Origin: Sporocytophaga sp.
Lineage (GTDB): Bacteria > Bacteroidota > Bacteroidia > Cytophagales > Cytophagaceae
DNA length: 62,606 nt
Direction: 5' to 3'
Assembly (NCBI RefSeq): GCF_017745095.1
Contig: NZ_JAGHZZ010000026.1
Span: 1 to 62,606 of the forward strand
The notes below the pieces were generated by a model that ran no database searches, was not told where the DNA came from, and saw only the letters and a program-made list of their open reading frames with translations. A program made the position numbers and the translations under genes. Shown in pieces: positions 49,963-59,954 of the stretch; within the stretch, counting starts at the first letter, position 1; the number at the start of each line of letters is the position of its first letter.

Positions 49963-51576
49963 ATGAATTTTGAAAATCTTTTTCCAAAAGAGGAAAATAT
50001 ACCTGCTTCAGTAAAACTGAACGGACCTTTACATCAAAAGGAATATTTGATCAATGGAGAAATAAAGCACGCAGAAGGGGCTACGCAAAAGGTTTTTTCT
50101 CCTGTTTGTATTGAAAAAGACGGAACCCTAACTCAGGTTGAATTAGGAAGCTTTCCTCTGTTGACAGAAAAAGAAGCATTTGAAGCTATGGATGCTGCGG
50201 CCAATGCCTATAAGAATGGAACAGGTGAGTGGCCTATGATGCATGTAGATCAAAGGATTAAAGCTGTTGAAAAGTTTACCTGGAAGATGAAGGAGAAGAA
50301 GTGGGAAGTGGTAAACATGCTGATGTGGGAAACAGGAAAACCACTTAAGGATTCTGAAAAAGAATTTGACAGAACTGTAGAATATATAAACGACACAATT
50401 AATGCATTAAAAATACTCGACAGAAAATCTTCAAGATTTGAAATTGAACAGGGAATCATCGGGAAAGTAAGAAGGGGACCACTTGGGGTAGTGCTTTGTA
50501 TGGGACCATACAACTATCCTTTGAACGAGACTTTTACCACTCTTATTCCTGCCCTGATTATGGGAAACACCATCGTATTCAAACCTGCGAAAATTGGTGT
50601 ACTCCTTCACAGACCATTGCTTGCTGCTTTCCAGGAATGTTTTCCTCCAGGAGTTGTAAACATCGTATATGGAAGAGGTAGAGCAACAGTAGGTCCTTTA
50701 ATGTCTACTGGTAAAATAGATGTACTAGCTTTCATTGGTACAAGTAAATCAGCGAATGTTCTTAAGAGTCAGCATCCGAAGCCTAACAGGCTTAGATCAG
50801 TGCTGGCGCTGGAAGCTAAAAACCCAGGTATTGTTCTTCCTCATGCGGATCTTGACAATGCTGTAAAAGAATGTCTTCTTGGTTCGCTTTCTTTTAATGG
50901 ACAACGTTGTACTGCTTTAAAAATCATTTTTGTTCACAGTAAAATCAAAGATCAGTTTATTCAGAAATTCGTAACCGAGTTGGATAAACTTAAAAGAGGT
51001 ATGCCTTGGGAAGATGGAGTTTCTATTACACCTCTTCCAGAGCCTGAAAAGCCAGCTTATCTGACAGACCTGATCAAAGATGCAGAGTCTAAAGGTGCTA
51101 AAGTTGTTAATAATAAAGGAGGAGCAATCTGCCAAACTTATTTTAACCCTGCAATACTTTTCCCAGTAAATTCTTCAATGAAAATTTACCATGAGGAGCA
51201 ATTTGGCCCCGCCGTGCCAGTCGTGACTTTTGACGATGTTCAGGAGCCAATTGATTATATAGTAAACTCTAACTATGGTCAGCAGGTTAGCTTGTTCGGC
51301 AGTGATTCTCAAGAATTGGCTTACCTTGTAGATAGACTTGTTAACCAGGTTTGCAGGGTAAATATCAATAGTCAGTGTCAGAGAGGACCAGATGTATTCC
51401 CTTTCAATGGAAGAAAAGATTCTGCAGAAGGTACGCTTTCAGTAGAGGATGCATTAAGAGCATTTTCTATCAGAACAATTGTTGCAGCTAAAGAAATAGA
51501 GCCAAATAAGGTAATTATAAAAGAAATTGTAAAAGAAAATCATTCCAGTTTCATGTCTACCGATTTTATCTTTTAG
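49963..51576 (+). CDS. gapN: NADP-dependent glyceraldehyde-3-phosphate dehydrogenase (GapN-type ALDH)
   Basis: 537 residues. Non-phosphorylating oxidation of glyceraldehyde 3-phosphate to 3-phosphoglycerate, giving NADPH. Aldehyde dehydrogenase fold: [17 protein letters not shown] (oxyanion Asn), [27 protein letters not shown] (general base Glu) and [12 protein letters not shown] (catalytic Cys). The C-terminal [20 protein letters not shown] is typical of the GapN group. It lies 30 bases after exbD. Confidence 0.93.
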   Translation: MNFENLFPKEENIPASVKLNGPLHQKEYLINGEIKHAEGATQKVFSPVCIEKDGTLTQVELGSFPLLTEKEAFEAMDAAANAYKNGTGEWPMMHVDQRIKAVEKFTWKMKEKKWEVVNMLMWETGKPLKDSEKEFDRTVEYINDTINALKILDRKSSRFEIEQGIIGKVRRGPLGVVLCMGPYNYPLNETFTTLIPALIMGNTIVFKPAKIGVLLHRPLLAAFQECFPPGVVNIVYGRGRATVGPLMSTGKIDVLAFIGTSKSANVLKSQHPKPNRLRSVLALEAKNPGIVLPHADLDNAVKECLLGSLSFNGQRCTALKIIFVHSKIKDQFIQKFVTELDKLKRGMPWEDGVSITPLPEPEKPAYLTDLIKDAESKGAKVVNNKGGAICQTYFNPAILFPVNSSMKIYHEEQFGPAVPVVTFDDVQEPIDYIVNSNYGQQVSLFGSDSQELAYLVDRLVNQVCRVNINSQCQRGPDVFPFNGRKDSAEGTLSVEDALRAFSIRTIVAAKEIEPNKVIIKEIVKENHSSFMSTDFIF

Positions 51577-51656
51577 GTTTTGATTTAAATTACTGTAAAT
51601 TTGATAGTTAAAATAAATCTTGTTTACTAATTAATTAATAACCTAAACTAATTAAA

Positions 51657-53747
51657 ATGGAGATTTTTGGAATTATCATTCTCGGAGTGTTAGCTCTGAT
51701 ATTTACTTTTTTTAAAACTAAGTGGGTAACCAGTCAGCCTGCCGGAGAGGGAAAAATGACTGAAATTGCAAAGCATATAGCTGATGGCGCATTATCTTTC
51801 TTAAAGGCAGAGTACCGAGCCTTGTCGATATTCGTAATCGTTATTGCTGGGCTCCTTTCATTTTTGGCTGAAGAAGAAAATTCACACTGGTTAATAGGTG
51901 TAGCCTTTATTGTAGGTGCTTGTTTTTCAGCTCTTGCGGGTTTTCTTGGAATGAAAATAGCCACGAAAAGTAACGTAAGAACTACTCAGGCTGCAAGAAC
52001 TAGTCTTTCCAAAGCCCTTGACGTATCATTTTCAGGTGGTATGGTGATGGGTATTAATGTTGTTGCTATAGGAATTCTTGGAATAAGTGTTTTATTCCTT
52101 CTTTTCAGTAACATACATTCTGTTTTAGGTGTTGAGCCGTGGAGAGTAAAAAAGGTTCTTGAGGTAATGATAGGTTTTTCTCTAGGAGCAGAAAGCCTTG
52201 CACTATTTGCCAGAGTAGGTGGAGGTATCTATACTAAGGCTGCTGATGTTGGGGCTGACCTAGTTGGAAAAGTAGAAGCCGGTATTCCGGAAGATGATCC
52301 TAGAAACCCAGCTGTTATTGCAGACAATGTGGGAGATAACGTAGGTGATGTTGCCGGTATGGGCGCCGATCTTTTCGGATCATATGTCAGTACAATACTT
52401 GCGACTATGGTACTTGGACTCACAGTAGCACCAATGACCAAAGATATCTCTGGTACTAACCCTGCAATATTACTTCCATTATTCCTTGCAGCTGCAGGTC
52501 TTATCTTTTCAATTATAGCATCTTTTTTTGTAAAGGTTGGAGAAAAAGGAAGTCCTCAGGTAGCATTGAATGTCGGGAACTTCGGAGCAGTAATTCTTAC
52601 AGCCATTGCGTCTTATTTTATCATTGACTTCATGTTTGATAAGCATATCAACATTAATGGGTTGTCAGTTGGATCTGTGAATATCTTCTATTCAGTAATC
52701 ATCGGTTTGTTGGTAGGTACTTTAATTAGTCTTGTCATTGAATATTATACTGGAAAAGACAGGGGCCCTGTAACTATGATTGCCCGTCAATCTATGACTG
52801 GAGCTGCCACTAATATTATTGCAGGTCTAAGTGTGGGAATGTTCTCTACCGCAATTCCAGTAGTGATTCTATCTCTGGGTATCATATTCGCATTCAATAT
52901 GGCAGGTCTTTATGGTGTAGCAATTGCAGCATCAGGAATGATGGCCACTACAGGTATCCAACTAGCTATAGATGCATTCGGGCCGATAGCTGATAATGCT
53001 GGTGGAATTGCAGAAATGGCAGCTTTGCCAAAAGAAGTAAGAGAGAAAACAGATATTCTTGATTCTGTAGGAAACACAACTGCTGCGATAGGTAAAGGAT
53101 TTGCAATTGCTTCTGCAGCACTAACATCTCTTGCAATGTTTTCAGCTTACATGGAAACTTCAGCTTTGGAGGTAATCGACATTGCGAATGCTAAAGTACT
53201 TGCTGGTTTACTGATCGGAGGAATGACACCATTCCTGTTTTCCGGATTTGCAATTCAGGCTGTAGGACAATCTGCGAATGCAATGGTGGAAGAGGTTAGA
53301 AGGCAATTCAGAGAAATCAAAGGTATCATGGAAGGAAAAGCTGAAGCAGATTATGAGAAGTGTATTACCATTTCCACCAAAGCTGCTTTACGTCATATGA
53401 TTCTGCCTGGTGCAATTGCGCTGACATTTCCACTTATAGTTGGTTTTACTCTTGGCAAAATGGCTTTAGGAGGTTTCCTCGCAGGTGTACTTGTTTCAGG
53501 AGTTATGATGGCATTTTTTCAATCAAATGCAGGTGGAGCATGGGATAATGCTAAAAAGATGTTTGAAACCGGAGTTGATATCAATGGTAAAAAATACTTT
53601 AAAGGCTCAGATCCGCATAAAGCTGCAGTTGTGGGTGATACTGTAGGAGATCCGTTTAAAGATACTTCTGGTCCTTCATTAAATATTCTTATTAAGCTGG
53701 TATCAATTGTAGCCATGGTTATTGCTTCATTGCTTTCAGCAAGCTAA
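51657..53747 (+). CDS. hppA: Membrane-bound ion-pumping pyrophosphatase, K+-dependent type
   Basis: 696 residues, about 16 membrane helices. Pyrophosphate site [20 protein letters not shown] and [15 protein letters not shown]; the second, [20 protein letters not shown], is at the C-terminus. The segment [17 protein letters not shown] has Ala where K+-independent enzymes have Lys, so it belongs to the K+-dependent group, whose members pump Na+, H+ or both. Which ion is pumped cannot be told by eye. It ends in a strong terminator. Confidence 0.95.
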   Translation: MEIFGIIILGVLALIFTFFKTKWVTSQPAGEGKMTEIAKHIADGALSFLKAEYRALSIFVIVIAGLLSFLAEEENSHWLIGVAFIVGACFSALAGFLGMKIATKSNVRTTQAARTSLSKALDVSFSGGMVMGINVVAIGILGISVLFLLFSNIHSVLGVEPWRVKKVLEVMIGFSLGAESLALFARVGGGIYTKAADVGADLVGKVEAGIPEDDPRNPAVIADNVGDNVGDVAGMGADLFGSYVSTILATMVLGLTVAPMTKDISGTNPAILLPLFLAAAGLIFSIIASFFVKVGEKGSPQVALNVGNFGAVILTAIASYFIIDFMFDKHININGLSVGSVNIFYSVIIGLLVGTLISLVIEYYTGKDRGPVTMIARQSMTGAATNIIAGLSVGMFSTAIPVVILSLGIIFAFNMAGLYGVAIAASGMMATTGIQLAIDAFGPIADNAGGIAEMAALPKEVREKTDILDSVGNTTAAIGKGFAIASAALTSLAMFSAYMETSALEVIDIANAKVLAGLLIGGMTPFLFSGFAIQAVGQSANAMVEEVRRQFREIKGIMEGKAEADYEKCITISTKAALRHMILPGAIALTFPLIVGFTLGKMALGGFLAGVLVSGVMMAFFQSNAGGAWDNAKKMFETGVDINGKKYFKGSDPHKAAVVGDTVGDPFKDTSGPSLNILIKLVSIVAMVIASLLSAS

Positions 53748-53768
53748 AACAGCTCAACTTATTTAAAA

Positions 53769-53805
53769 AAGCCCTGTAATGATAATATTACAGGGCTTTT
53801 TTTTA
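53769..53805 (+). terminator. Terminator of hppA
   Basis: AAGCCCTGTAAT (53769-53780) and ATTACAGGGCTT (53787-53798) are perfect 12-base arms, then T's. Confidence 0.95.
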
Positions 53806-53863
53806 TTTTTAGCTTTTGTTTTATATTTTAAGGTGTTAAGAAAAGAATTTTTAAGTCAAAAGC

Positions 53864-55309
53864 ATGAAATCAAATAACAGTTTGTTCAGGACAAAGCCAC
53901 TGGAAGAGGTGTTAAAAGACACGACCGAAGGGCCACAGCTCAAAAAGACTCTGGGGGCATTTAACCTGGTAACATTAGGAATAGGTGTAATTATCGGAGC
54001 GGGTATATTCTCTCTTACCGGTATTGCAGCGGCTAATAATGCCGGTCCTGCTGTTACAATATCATTTATGATTGCCGCTTTGGGCTGTGCATTTGCAGGT
54101 CTTTGTTATGCAGAATTCGCTTCTATGCTACCGATTGCAGGGAGTGCCTATACCTATTCTTATGTTACTATGGGAGAGTTTATAGCCTGGATTATAGGCT
54201 GGGATCTTGTTCTCGAATATGCTGTAGGAGCTGCAACAGTGGCTATTAGTTGGTCTAGATATTTAAGCAAGTTACTTCATTTATTCAATGTCGAATTACC
54301 GGCTCAATTAATGATGTCTCCTTTCGATTCTACAATTGTTAACGGTCAGACAGTTCATGGAATTATTAACCTTCCGGCGGTCTTTATAACAGTTCTGATG
54401 TCTATGATTCTGATCAGAGGTACAAAGGAGTCTGCCAAGCTGAATAATTTTATTGTTGTCCTTAAAGTATCTGTGGTTTTGGCTTTTATTTTCCTGGGTT
54501 GGGGGTATATCAACAAGGAAAATTACATTCCTTATATTCCGGAAAACACAGGTGAATTCGAGCATTTCGGTTGGACTGGTGTAGTTACTGGTGCTGCGGT
54601 TGTGTTCTTCGCATTCATTGGATTTGATGCTGTATCCACTGCTGCCCAAGAAGCTAAAAATCCTAAAAGAGATATGCCAATTGGAATTTTAGGGTCACTA
54701 GTTATTTGTACAATTCTTTATGTACTTTTTGCTCATGTAATGACTGGTTTGGAAAATTATAAGAACTTCGTAGGAGAAGCTGCACCAGTAGCAAAAGCTA
54801 TTGAAAATACTCCTTATAAGTTTTTTCAGGAAATGATCATTATAGCTATTCTGGGAGGATATTCCTCTGTGGTGATGGTATTATTGATGGGACAGTCAAG
54901 GGTGTTTTATACGATGTCCAAAGATGGATTATTACCTTCAGTATTCTCTGATTTGCATCCTAAATTCAAAACTCCATATAAATCCAATATTCTATTTGCA
55001 ATATTCGTTGGTTTGTTCTCTGCGTTTGTGCCTGTAACTGTTGTGGGAGAGATGAGCAGCATCGGGACATTGTTTGCATTTGTACTTGTTTGCATAGGCG
55101 TATTGGTAATGCGTAAAACAAATCCGGATGCTCCACGAGCATTTAGAACACCTTGGGTGCCATTTGTGCCAGTAATGGGAGTTATAGTTTGTTTTTATAT
55201 GATGTATGCTCTTCCTATGGATACATGGATCAGATTGTTTGTCTGGATGGGAATTGGAATGCTGGTATACTTTGCCTACGGAAAAAAGAATAGCAAATTT
55301 GCTAAGTAA
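53864..55309 (+). CDS. APC-superfamily amino-acid permease
   Basis: 481 residues, 12 to 13 hydrophobic segments. The N-terminus (TLGAFNLVTLGIGVIIGAGI) is the APC signature with the G-rich unwound helix. The pattern LPIAGSAYTYSYVTMGEFIA and EYAVGAATVAISWSRYL is close to cationic amino-acid transporters of the YfnA/CAT group. Substrate not determinable. Lone gene ahead of a two-way terminator. Confidence 0.93.
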   Translation: MKSNNSLFRTKPLEEVLKDTTEGPQLKKTLGAFNLVTLGIGVIIGAGIFSLTGIAAANNAGPAVTISFMIAALGCAFAGLCYAEFASMLPIAGSAYTYSYVTMGEFIAWIIGWDLVLEYAVGAATVAISWSRYLSKLLHLFNVELPAQLMMSPFDSTIVNGQTVHGIINLPAVFITVLMSMILIRGTKESAKLNNFIVVLKVSVVLAFIFLGWGYINKENYIPYIPENTGEFEHFGWTGVVTGAAVVFFAFIGFDAVSTAAQEAKNPKRDMPIGILGSLVICTILYVLFAHVMTGLENYKNFVGEAAPVAKAIENTPYKFFQEMIIIAILGGYSSVVMVLLMGQSRVFYTMSKDGLLPSVFSDLHPKFKTPYKSNILFAIFVGLFSAFVPVTVVGEMSSIGTLFAFVLVCIGVLVMRKTNPDAPRAFRTPWVPFVPVMGVIVCFYMMYALPMDTWIRLFVWMGIGMLVYFAYGKKNSKFAK

Positions 55310-55334
55310 GCAATTAACCATTCTTATTTAACTT

Positions 55335-55376
55335 AAATGCTGTAAGTCTGAGCAACATATTAGACTTACAGCATTT
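55335..55376. terminator. Two-way hairpin, 15-bp perfect arms
   Basis: AAATGCTGTAAGTCT (55335-55349) and AGACTTACAGCATTT (55362-55376), loop of 12, with GTTATTTTT a little downstream. It separates the converging permease and patatin genes. Confidence 0.8.
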
Positions 55377-55427
55377 GTTATTTTTAGCATTTGATAAAAC
55401 AAATTAACTTATCAATTGACAGGTTGC

Positions 55428-56450
55428 TTACTTTTTATTTCTCCCAGATAAGAATTTTGCAGTTGCATTTTCTCCGCTTTTAATAAGTGTTTCCAGTTCT
55501 TTTTCAGACAATTTCCTCACTTTTGGATTGATTCCTGCACAAGAAACTGAAACAGTTCGTTCCCAATCCTGAGGAATTAATGGTATCCTGTTTAGACTTT
55601 CTATGGAATAGATGTAAAACGCGCTCAGATAATCAATTGTATTGTTGATCTCAAGTGTCGCAAGGTCGTGATTTATTGAGTCACTTATTATTTGGGCATC
55701 TGAGTCGATCCTGAATCCAAGTGTTTTATTATTTGGTATTCTGATTTTCCCTTGCAAAGAATCTTTAGAGTAAGTATCAAAAAGGAATATCGGAAAGTTG
55801 CCAGTAATGCCTCCATCTACAACAATATCAAGGTTTTTTCCGGAATTTTTATTTTTATAGCTATTGCCTACATTATCGATAAATACTGCTTCAAAATACA
55901 AAGGGATAGACATAGAAGCCCTAACTGCATCTTTAATTTTCATGGATGGAAATGTTTCTACAGAGAATACAAGCAGTTGCTGTTTGTTGAGACAGGTCCC
56001 TGTAACATATAGATCTTTAAATCCATTTTTTTTCAGATCAGAAAAAGTAATATCGGCATTCCCTGTTTTGTTGGTTATGATTTTTTCAAGCCATTTGTTA
56101 AATGCGTCGCTTCGATACCAGCCAAATCTGTTATTCATTCTATAGATTCCTCCTATAAAAATAAATTTACCATCATTAAAGCTTTGAAATTTTGTTGATG
56201 ATATAATCTCATATATTTCGGAAGATGTGTATCCCAAAGAAAGCATCAAAGCTGTTATCGCCCCTGCGGAGGTGCCACCTACTTTTTTAATATTGCTTGT
56301 AATACCGGCTTTTTCGAGTTCGTGTATTGCGCCACTATATGCTATGCCTCTAATCCCGGCCCCTTCAAATATAAGGTTTTCAATTTGAATCTGACCTATT
56401 GAATATTGGCTAATAGTTATGAATAACATTAAAAATAAAACTACTCTCAT
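55428..56450 (-). CDS. Patatin-like phospholipase, exported
   Basis: 340 residues. Signal peptide (VVLFLMLFITISQYSIGQ), then the oxyanion loop FEGAGIRGIAYSGAI, nucleophile GGTSAGAI and catalytic Asp in VVDGGITGNFPIF. A Ser-Asp dyad lipase. It lacks the surface-protein C-terminal domain or barrel seen in PlpD-type exports, so it may be periplasmic or outer-membrane. Confidence 0.92.
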   Translation of the reverse strand: MRVVLFLMLFITISQYSIGQIQIENLIFEGAGIRGIAYSGAIHELEKAGITSNIKKVGGTSAGAITALMLSLGYTSSEIYEIISSTKFQSFNDGKFIFIGGIYRMNNRFGWYRSDAFNKWLEKIITNKTGNADITFSDLKKNGFKDLYVTGTCLNKQQLLVFSVETFPSMKIKDAVRASMSIPLYFEAVFIDNVGNSYKNKNSGKNLDIVVDGGITGNFPIFLFDTYSKDSLQGKIRIPNNKTLGFRIDSDAQIISDSINHDLATLEINNTIDYLSAFYIYSIESLNRIPLIPQDWERTVSVSCAGINPKVRKLSEKELETLIKSGENATAKFLSGRNKK

Positions 56451-56628
56451 TTTTGATCAAAGCTTTTAAATAGTAAGTACATTTATTCTCAAGAACCCTT
56501 AATTGCAGAAAATATTATGCCAGTTATGTAATAGGTTTGATTTGATAATATTCAATCTGAAATAGATTGAAATCAGTACAAATAGCTGTAAGTTAGTGCT
56601 GATCTAACTCATCTGAAGAAAATAGTCC

Positions 56629-57282
56629 ATGGAAGAACAATTTAAAGCATTTGCAAGTCAATTACGAAGGCCGACGAATGAGGATGGCGTAAAAACAGGC
56701 GTTCATATGAACGAAGGAAACAAAATTATGAATCTGGAAGCCATTAAAGCTGTGAATCCTTGTGCACATGACAGGATACTTGAGATTGGCATGGGCAATG
56801 GTTTTTTTGTGAAAAATATAATCTCTATAGATCCAACCATAGTATATACAGGATGTGATTTTTCAGAGACTATGATTGAAGAAGCAGAAAAGATGAATGC
56901 TGAATATATTAAAATCGGAAGTGTCGTGTTTTATCTTGCTTCAGCTGATAAGCTACCATTGAAAGATCATTCATACAATAAATTGTTTACCGTAAATACT
57001 ATTTATTTCTGGGAAAATCCTGTGAATACGCTTAATGAATTTAAAAGAGTGTTGACGAAAGATGGCGAATTGATTATTGTGGTACGACCTAAACATATTA
57101 TGGAGAATATTCCTGTGACTAAATATGGCTTCACGATGTATTCAAAAGAAGAGCTTATTGAACTCCTTTTAGCAAATAATTTTGATGTATTGGACACAAA
57201 TGAAATAGAGGAGCCCTCAAGAGAAGTGATGGGAAAGATATTAGAATTCGGAAGCCTTGTGGTGCATGCGAAACAGAAATGA
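56629..57282 (+). CDS. Class I SAM-dependent methyltransferase
   Basis: 217 residues. Motif I DRILEIGMGNGFFVKNI, the acidic motif II loop YTGCDFSETMIEEAE, motif III SADKLPLKDHSYNKLFTVN and TIYFWENPVNTLNEFKRVL. Methyltransf_11 family. Acceptor unknown; no biosynthetic neighbour. A perfect-arm terminator follows. Confidence 0.9.
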   Translation: MEEQFKAFASQLRRPTNEDGVKTGVHMNEGNKIMNLEAIKAVNPCAHDRILEIGMGNGFFVKNIISIDPTIVYTGCDFSETMIEEAEKMNAEYIKIGSVVFYLASADKLPLKDHSYNKLFTVNTIYFWENPVNTLNEFKRVLTKDGELIIVVRPKHIMENIPVTKYGFTMYSKEELIELLLANNFDVLDTNEIEEPSREVMGKILEFGSLVVHAKQK

Positions 57283-57301
57283 TTTGTATAGTTAAAAAAA
57301 T

Positions 57302-57332
57302 AAAAAAGGGATTGCATTGCAATCCCTTTCTA
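57302..57332. terminator. Two-way terminator between methyltransferase and TonB receptor
   Basis: AAAGGGATTGCA (57305-57316) and TGCAATCCCTTT (57318-57329) with a one-base centre, preceded by A's and followed by T-rich sequence. Works on both strands. Confidence 0.88.
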
Positions 57333-57349
57333 TTTAAAATAATATAAGA

Positions 57350-59539
57350 TTAATAATCAAAGTGAATACCTGCTAAATATAAACCATGTATCAAATCAGA
57401 TCCGAAAAACTCTCTGCTATCTTCATCAAATGCATTTCTTGTATTTGCGAATATGTTAAGGTTCTTAGTTAACTGATATGATATTTTAGCATTCAAAATT
57501 AGTTTTCCGTTTATATTACTGATTGGAAATTCATTGTATGGAACACCATCTTGAGTAGAAGAAAGTGTATAGATTGAGTATTTGCTCATCAGATAGCCAT
57601 TCACATTGACATTCCATTTACTATTAGGGGCATAATTAGCATAAAATCCTCCATAAACATTCGGCGTAGCCTTGCCATCCACATCAGATTGTGTCTCAGT
57701 TGTATAATTAGGGTTCTGAGATCCCGCAGGAGTTGAGTAGTATGGAGAGTAATTTTTAAGCCTGGTTTTTTGTATTGTTACAAATGGTTTAATGTTGATT
57801 TTGTTTTTGCTTAAGGCCAGATTCATTGCAATGGTAGCTCCATTTTGAATTGCCTTCAGGTCAAGGTTTGTAATTGACATATTTATGAACACAACATTAT
57901 TGGAAACAGCAGGTGCTTGTTGAACTGTGCTGGAGAAGTTTTGAGCTACTTGATGGAAACCTGCAATATCTAACTGCAAATTTTCCATGAGTTGAAGACG
58001 ATATCCAATTTCTAACATGTCGTTAGTCACCAATCTTCTGTCTTTAGAACCAAGAACCCATATTTGAGTAGGTAATGGATTAAATGGATTTGGAGGAATG
58101 TTGCCGACATTTAGTTTTGCATAGGTATCGTAGATGAAAGAACCACTATTTGAACGGGCTGCAACAAGACGTAAATTGTTTTTTTCGTTCATTCTGAAAT
58201 TCACGATACCTTGGTAAGATAGGTATAGCTTTTCTGGAAACTTAAATTTGTCACCTCTAAGAGCACCGATGAATCGGAATTTTCCCATTGTATAATCAGC
58301 TTTTAAGGATGCGGCAAAATTATACATTGTTGCCTTATTGTTAAAAATTCCAGACTTGTTCTCAGCTATAGTGTATGGTTCATCATTTACCGCACTGTTT
58401 TGATAATTTATAGCAGGTCGAATGTTGAATTTGTCAGTTATTTTTATGGTATAATCAATATAGGCATCAATATTCCTATAGTCATATTGATATTGTGATA
58501 CGTCGCCAACTAAACCTTGCTTTCCATTTAATATGGATGCTTGTACTAAAAATCCTTTAAGTTCACTTTTAACCATACCATAGTAACTCTTGTTACTTAA
58601 ATATGTCATAGGAGAGCCGGCACTAATTCCATACCATGTTTTATTTTGGTTGTAACCTCCAGCTAGATGAATTTTGATATCTTCAGCAGGTCTTAAATTA
58701 ACATTTAAGTTACCAGCAGTCTTCTCAAGTGCGAGATCTGGGTTAGGAAGGTATTGCTTTCTGGTAGCAGGGTTACTATAAGAATCAGTTGACGATGAAT
58801 CTAGGTTAGTGATGAACTGCCTTTTTTCAAAATCATAGAAATCAACTGTTCCTCTATGTCTGTTTTGATAATTAAAGGAACCCGAGACGTCAATTTTATC
58901 GGATGGTTTAAAGCCTATGTAAGCTTGACCTATATATGTTCCAGGAGCACCTCCTTGGGCATGAGCAGTAGCAGAAATTCCATTTTTATCAAGGCTCTTT
59001 GTAATGATATTAATCACACCCGTAACTGCATTGGGACCATATAATGGGGCAGAAGGGCCTAATACAACTTCAATTCTTTCAACATCTATAATGTCTATAG
59101 GAAGGTTTTGCCAATACGTACCACCTTGTAAATAATCGAACACTGGCCTGTTGTCAATCATTACAAGAATGAATCTGTTCGTATTATTGTACTGGTGAGT
59201 AGGAAGGTTGTCCATTCCTCTGATAGTTACATCATATGCGCCATTTGACATTTGTTTTACAAATAATCCGGGGCAAAGTCTTAATGCTTCTGGGATTGAA
59301 GTAGCTCCGGAGTTGAATATTTCTTTTCTGGTAACGACGAATGATGATAACGGAGCTTCGAATGCTTTCTCTTCAGATCTAGATGCTGAAACAATTTTAA
59401 CGTTCATTAAATCTTCGAGAGATATAGCTGTAATATCTTCTGATTGTGTAAGTGTGCTGTCAGTTTGGCTATACGATACGGCGGGTATAGCCATAGCCAG
59501 AGCAGCAGATAATATGCAGTTCTTAAATTTAAAATTCAT
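57350..59539 (-). CDS. TonB-dependent outer-membrane receptor
   Basis: About 729 residues from ATG 59537-59539 (MNFKFKNCILSAALAM), with signal peptide ending PAVSYSQ. TonB box region (EDITAISLEDLMNVKIVSAS), plug domain (VTRKEIFNSGATSIPEALRL, IRGMDNLPTHQYNN, VLGPSAPLYGPNAVTGVINI) and a 22-strand barrel ending GIHFDY. The closest named group is the iron/cobalamin-like vitamin or copper receptors (ALRLCPGLFVKQ), not the SusC type, which has a distinct N-terminal domain. Transport is powered by TonB at 18591 or a like system. Confidence 0.95.
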   Translation of the reverse strand: MNFKFKNCILSAALAMAIPAVSYSQTDSTLTQSEDITAISLEDLMNVKIVSASRSEEKAFEAPLSSFVVTRKEIFNSGATSIPEALRLCPGLFVKQMSNGAYDVTIRGMDNLPTHQYNNTNRFILVMIDNRPVFDYLQGGTYWQNLPIDIIDVERIEVVLGPSAPLYGPNAVTGVINIITKSLDKNGISATAHAQGGAPGTYIGQAYIGFKPSDKIDVSGSFNYQNRHRGTVDFYDFEKRQFITNLDSSSTDSYSNPATRKQYLPNPDLALEKTAGNLNVNLRPAEDIKIHLAGGYNQNKTWYGISAGSPMTYLSNKSYYGMVKSELKGFLVQASILNGKQGLVGDVSQYQYDYRNIDAYIDYTIKITDKFNIRPAINYQNSAVNDEPYTIAENKSGIFNNKATMYNFAASLKADYTMGKFRFIGALRGDKFKFPEKLYLSYQGIVNFRMNEKNNLRLVAARSNSGSFIYDTYAKLNVGNIPPNPFNPLPTQIWVLGSKDRRLVTNDMLEIGYRLQLMENLQLDIAGFHQVAQNFSSTVQQAPAVSNNVVFINMSITNLDLKAIQNGATIAMNLALSKNKINIKPFVTIQKTRLKNYSPYYSTPAGSQNPNYTTETQSDVDGKATPNVYGGFYANYAPNSKWNVNVNGYLMSKYSIYTLSSTQDGVPYNEFPISNINGKLILNAKISYQLTKNLNIFANTRNAFDEDSREFFGSDLIHGLYLAGIHFDY

Positions 59540-59551
59540 TATACGCGTCAA

Positions 59552-59954
59552 TTAATAAGTTAATAAGTTAATTTTAAAAGTTGTGTTACATAATAATTAT
59601 GTGTGAATGTTGTTAGGTTTAATTATTTAGTTAAGTAATATTATTCTTCTCTATTAATATTATTTAATAGACAACTGGAGGTGATCAAAGTTTCGTTGCT
59701 TCAGCAATTAGCTGATCTTCAAGAAGGATCTCAAATTAATGGACATAGTGATTCAATTATGGATAATTGCCAATCCAAAATAGTGTCCCCAGAATAGTTA
59801 ATTTGATTATGCAACTACAAGAGATGTTCAGTATCTATATTAAAATTTAGCTGATTAAATTTAAAGATGTACTGAAGCTTAAAGCTGCATTCTATTTTAT
59901 GATAATATTTTTTAATAACAGGGGTATAAAAGCTATCAGGGTTTTTGATAGGTT
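59552..59954. other. Intergenic stretch between the GAF sensor and TonB receptor
   Basis: About 400 bases, very A+T-rich, no convincing frame on either strand. At its right end ctatca (59933-59938) and tgatag (59946-59951) make a small hairpin that, read on the minus strand, precedes CTTTTAT and probably ends the GAF-sensor transcript. The receptor gene has its own promoter here or is reached by read-through; no clean TTG-N-TAnnTTTG was found. Confidence 0.5.
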
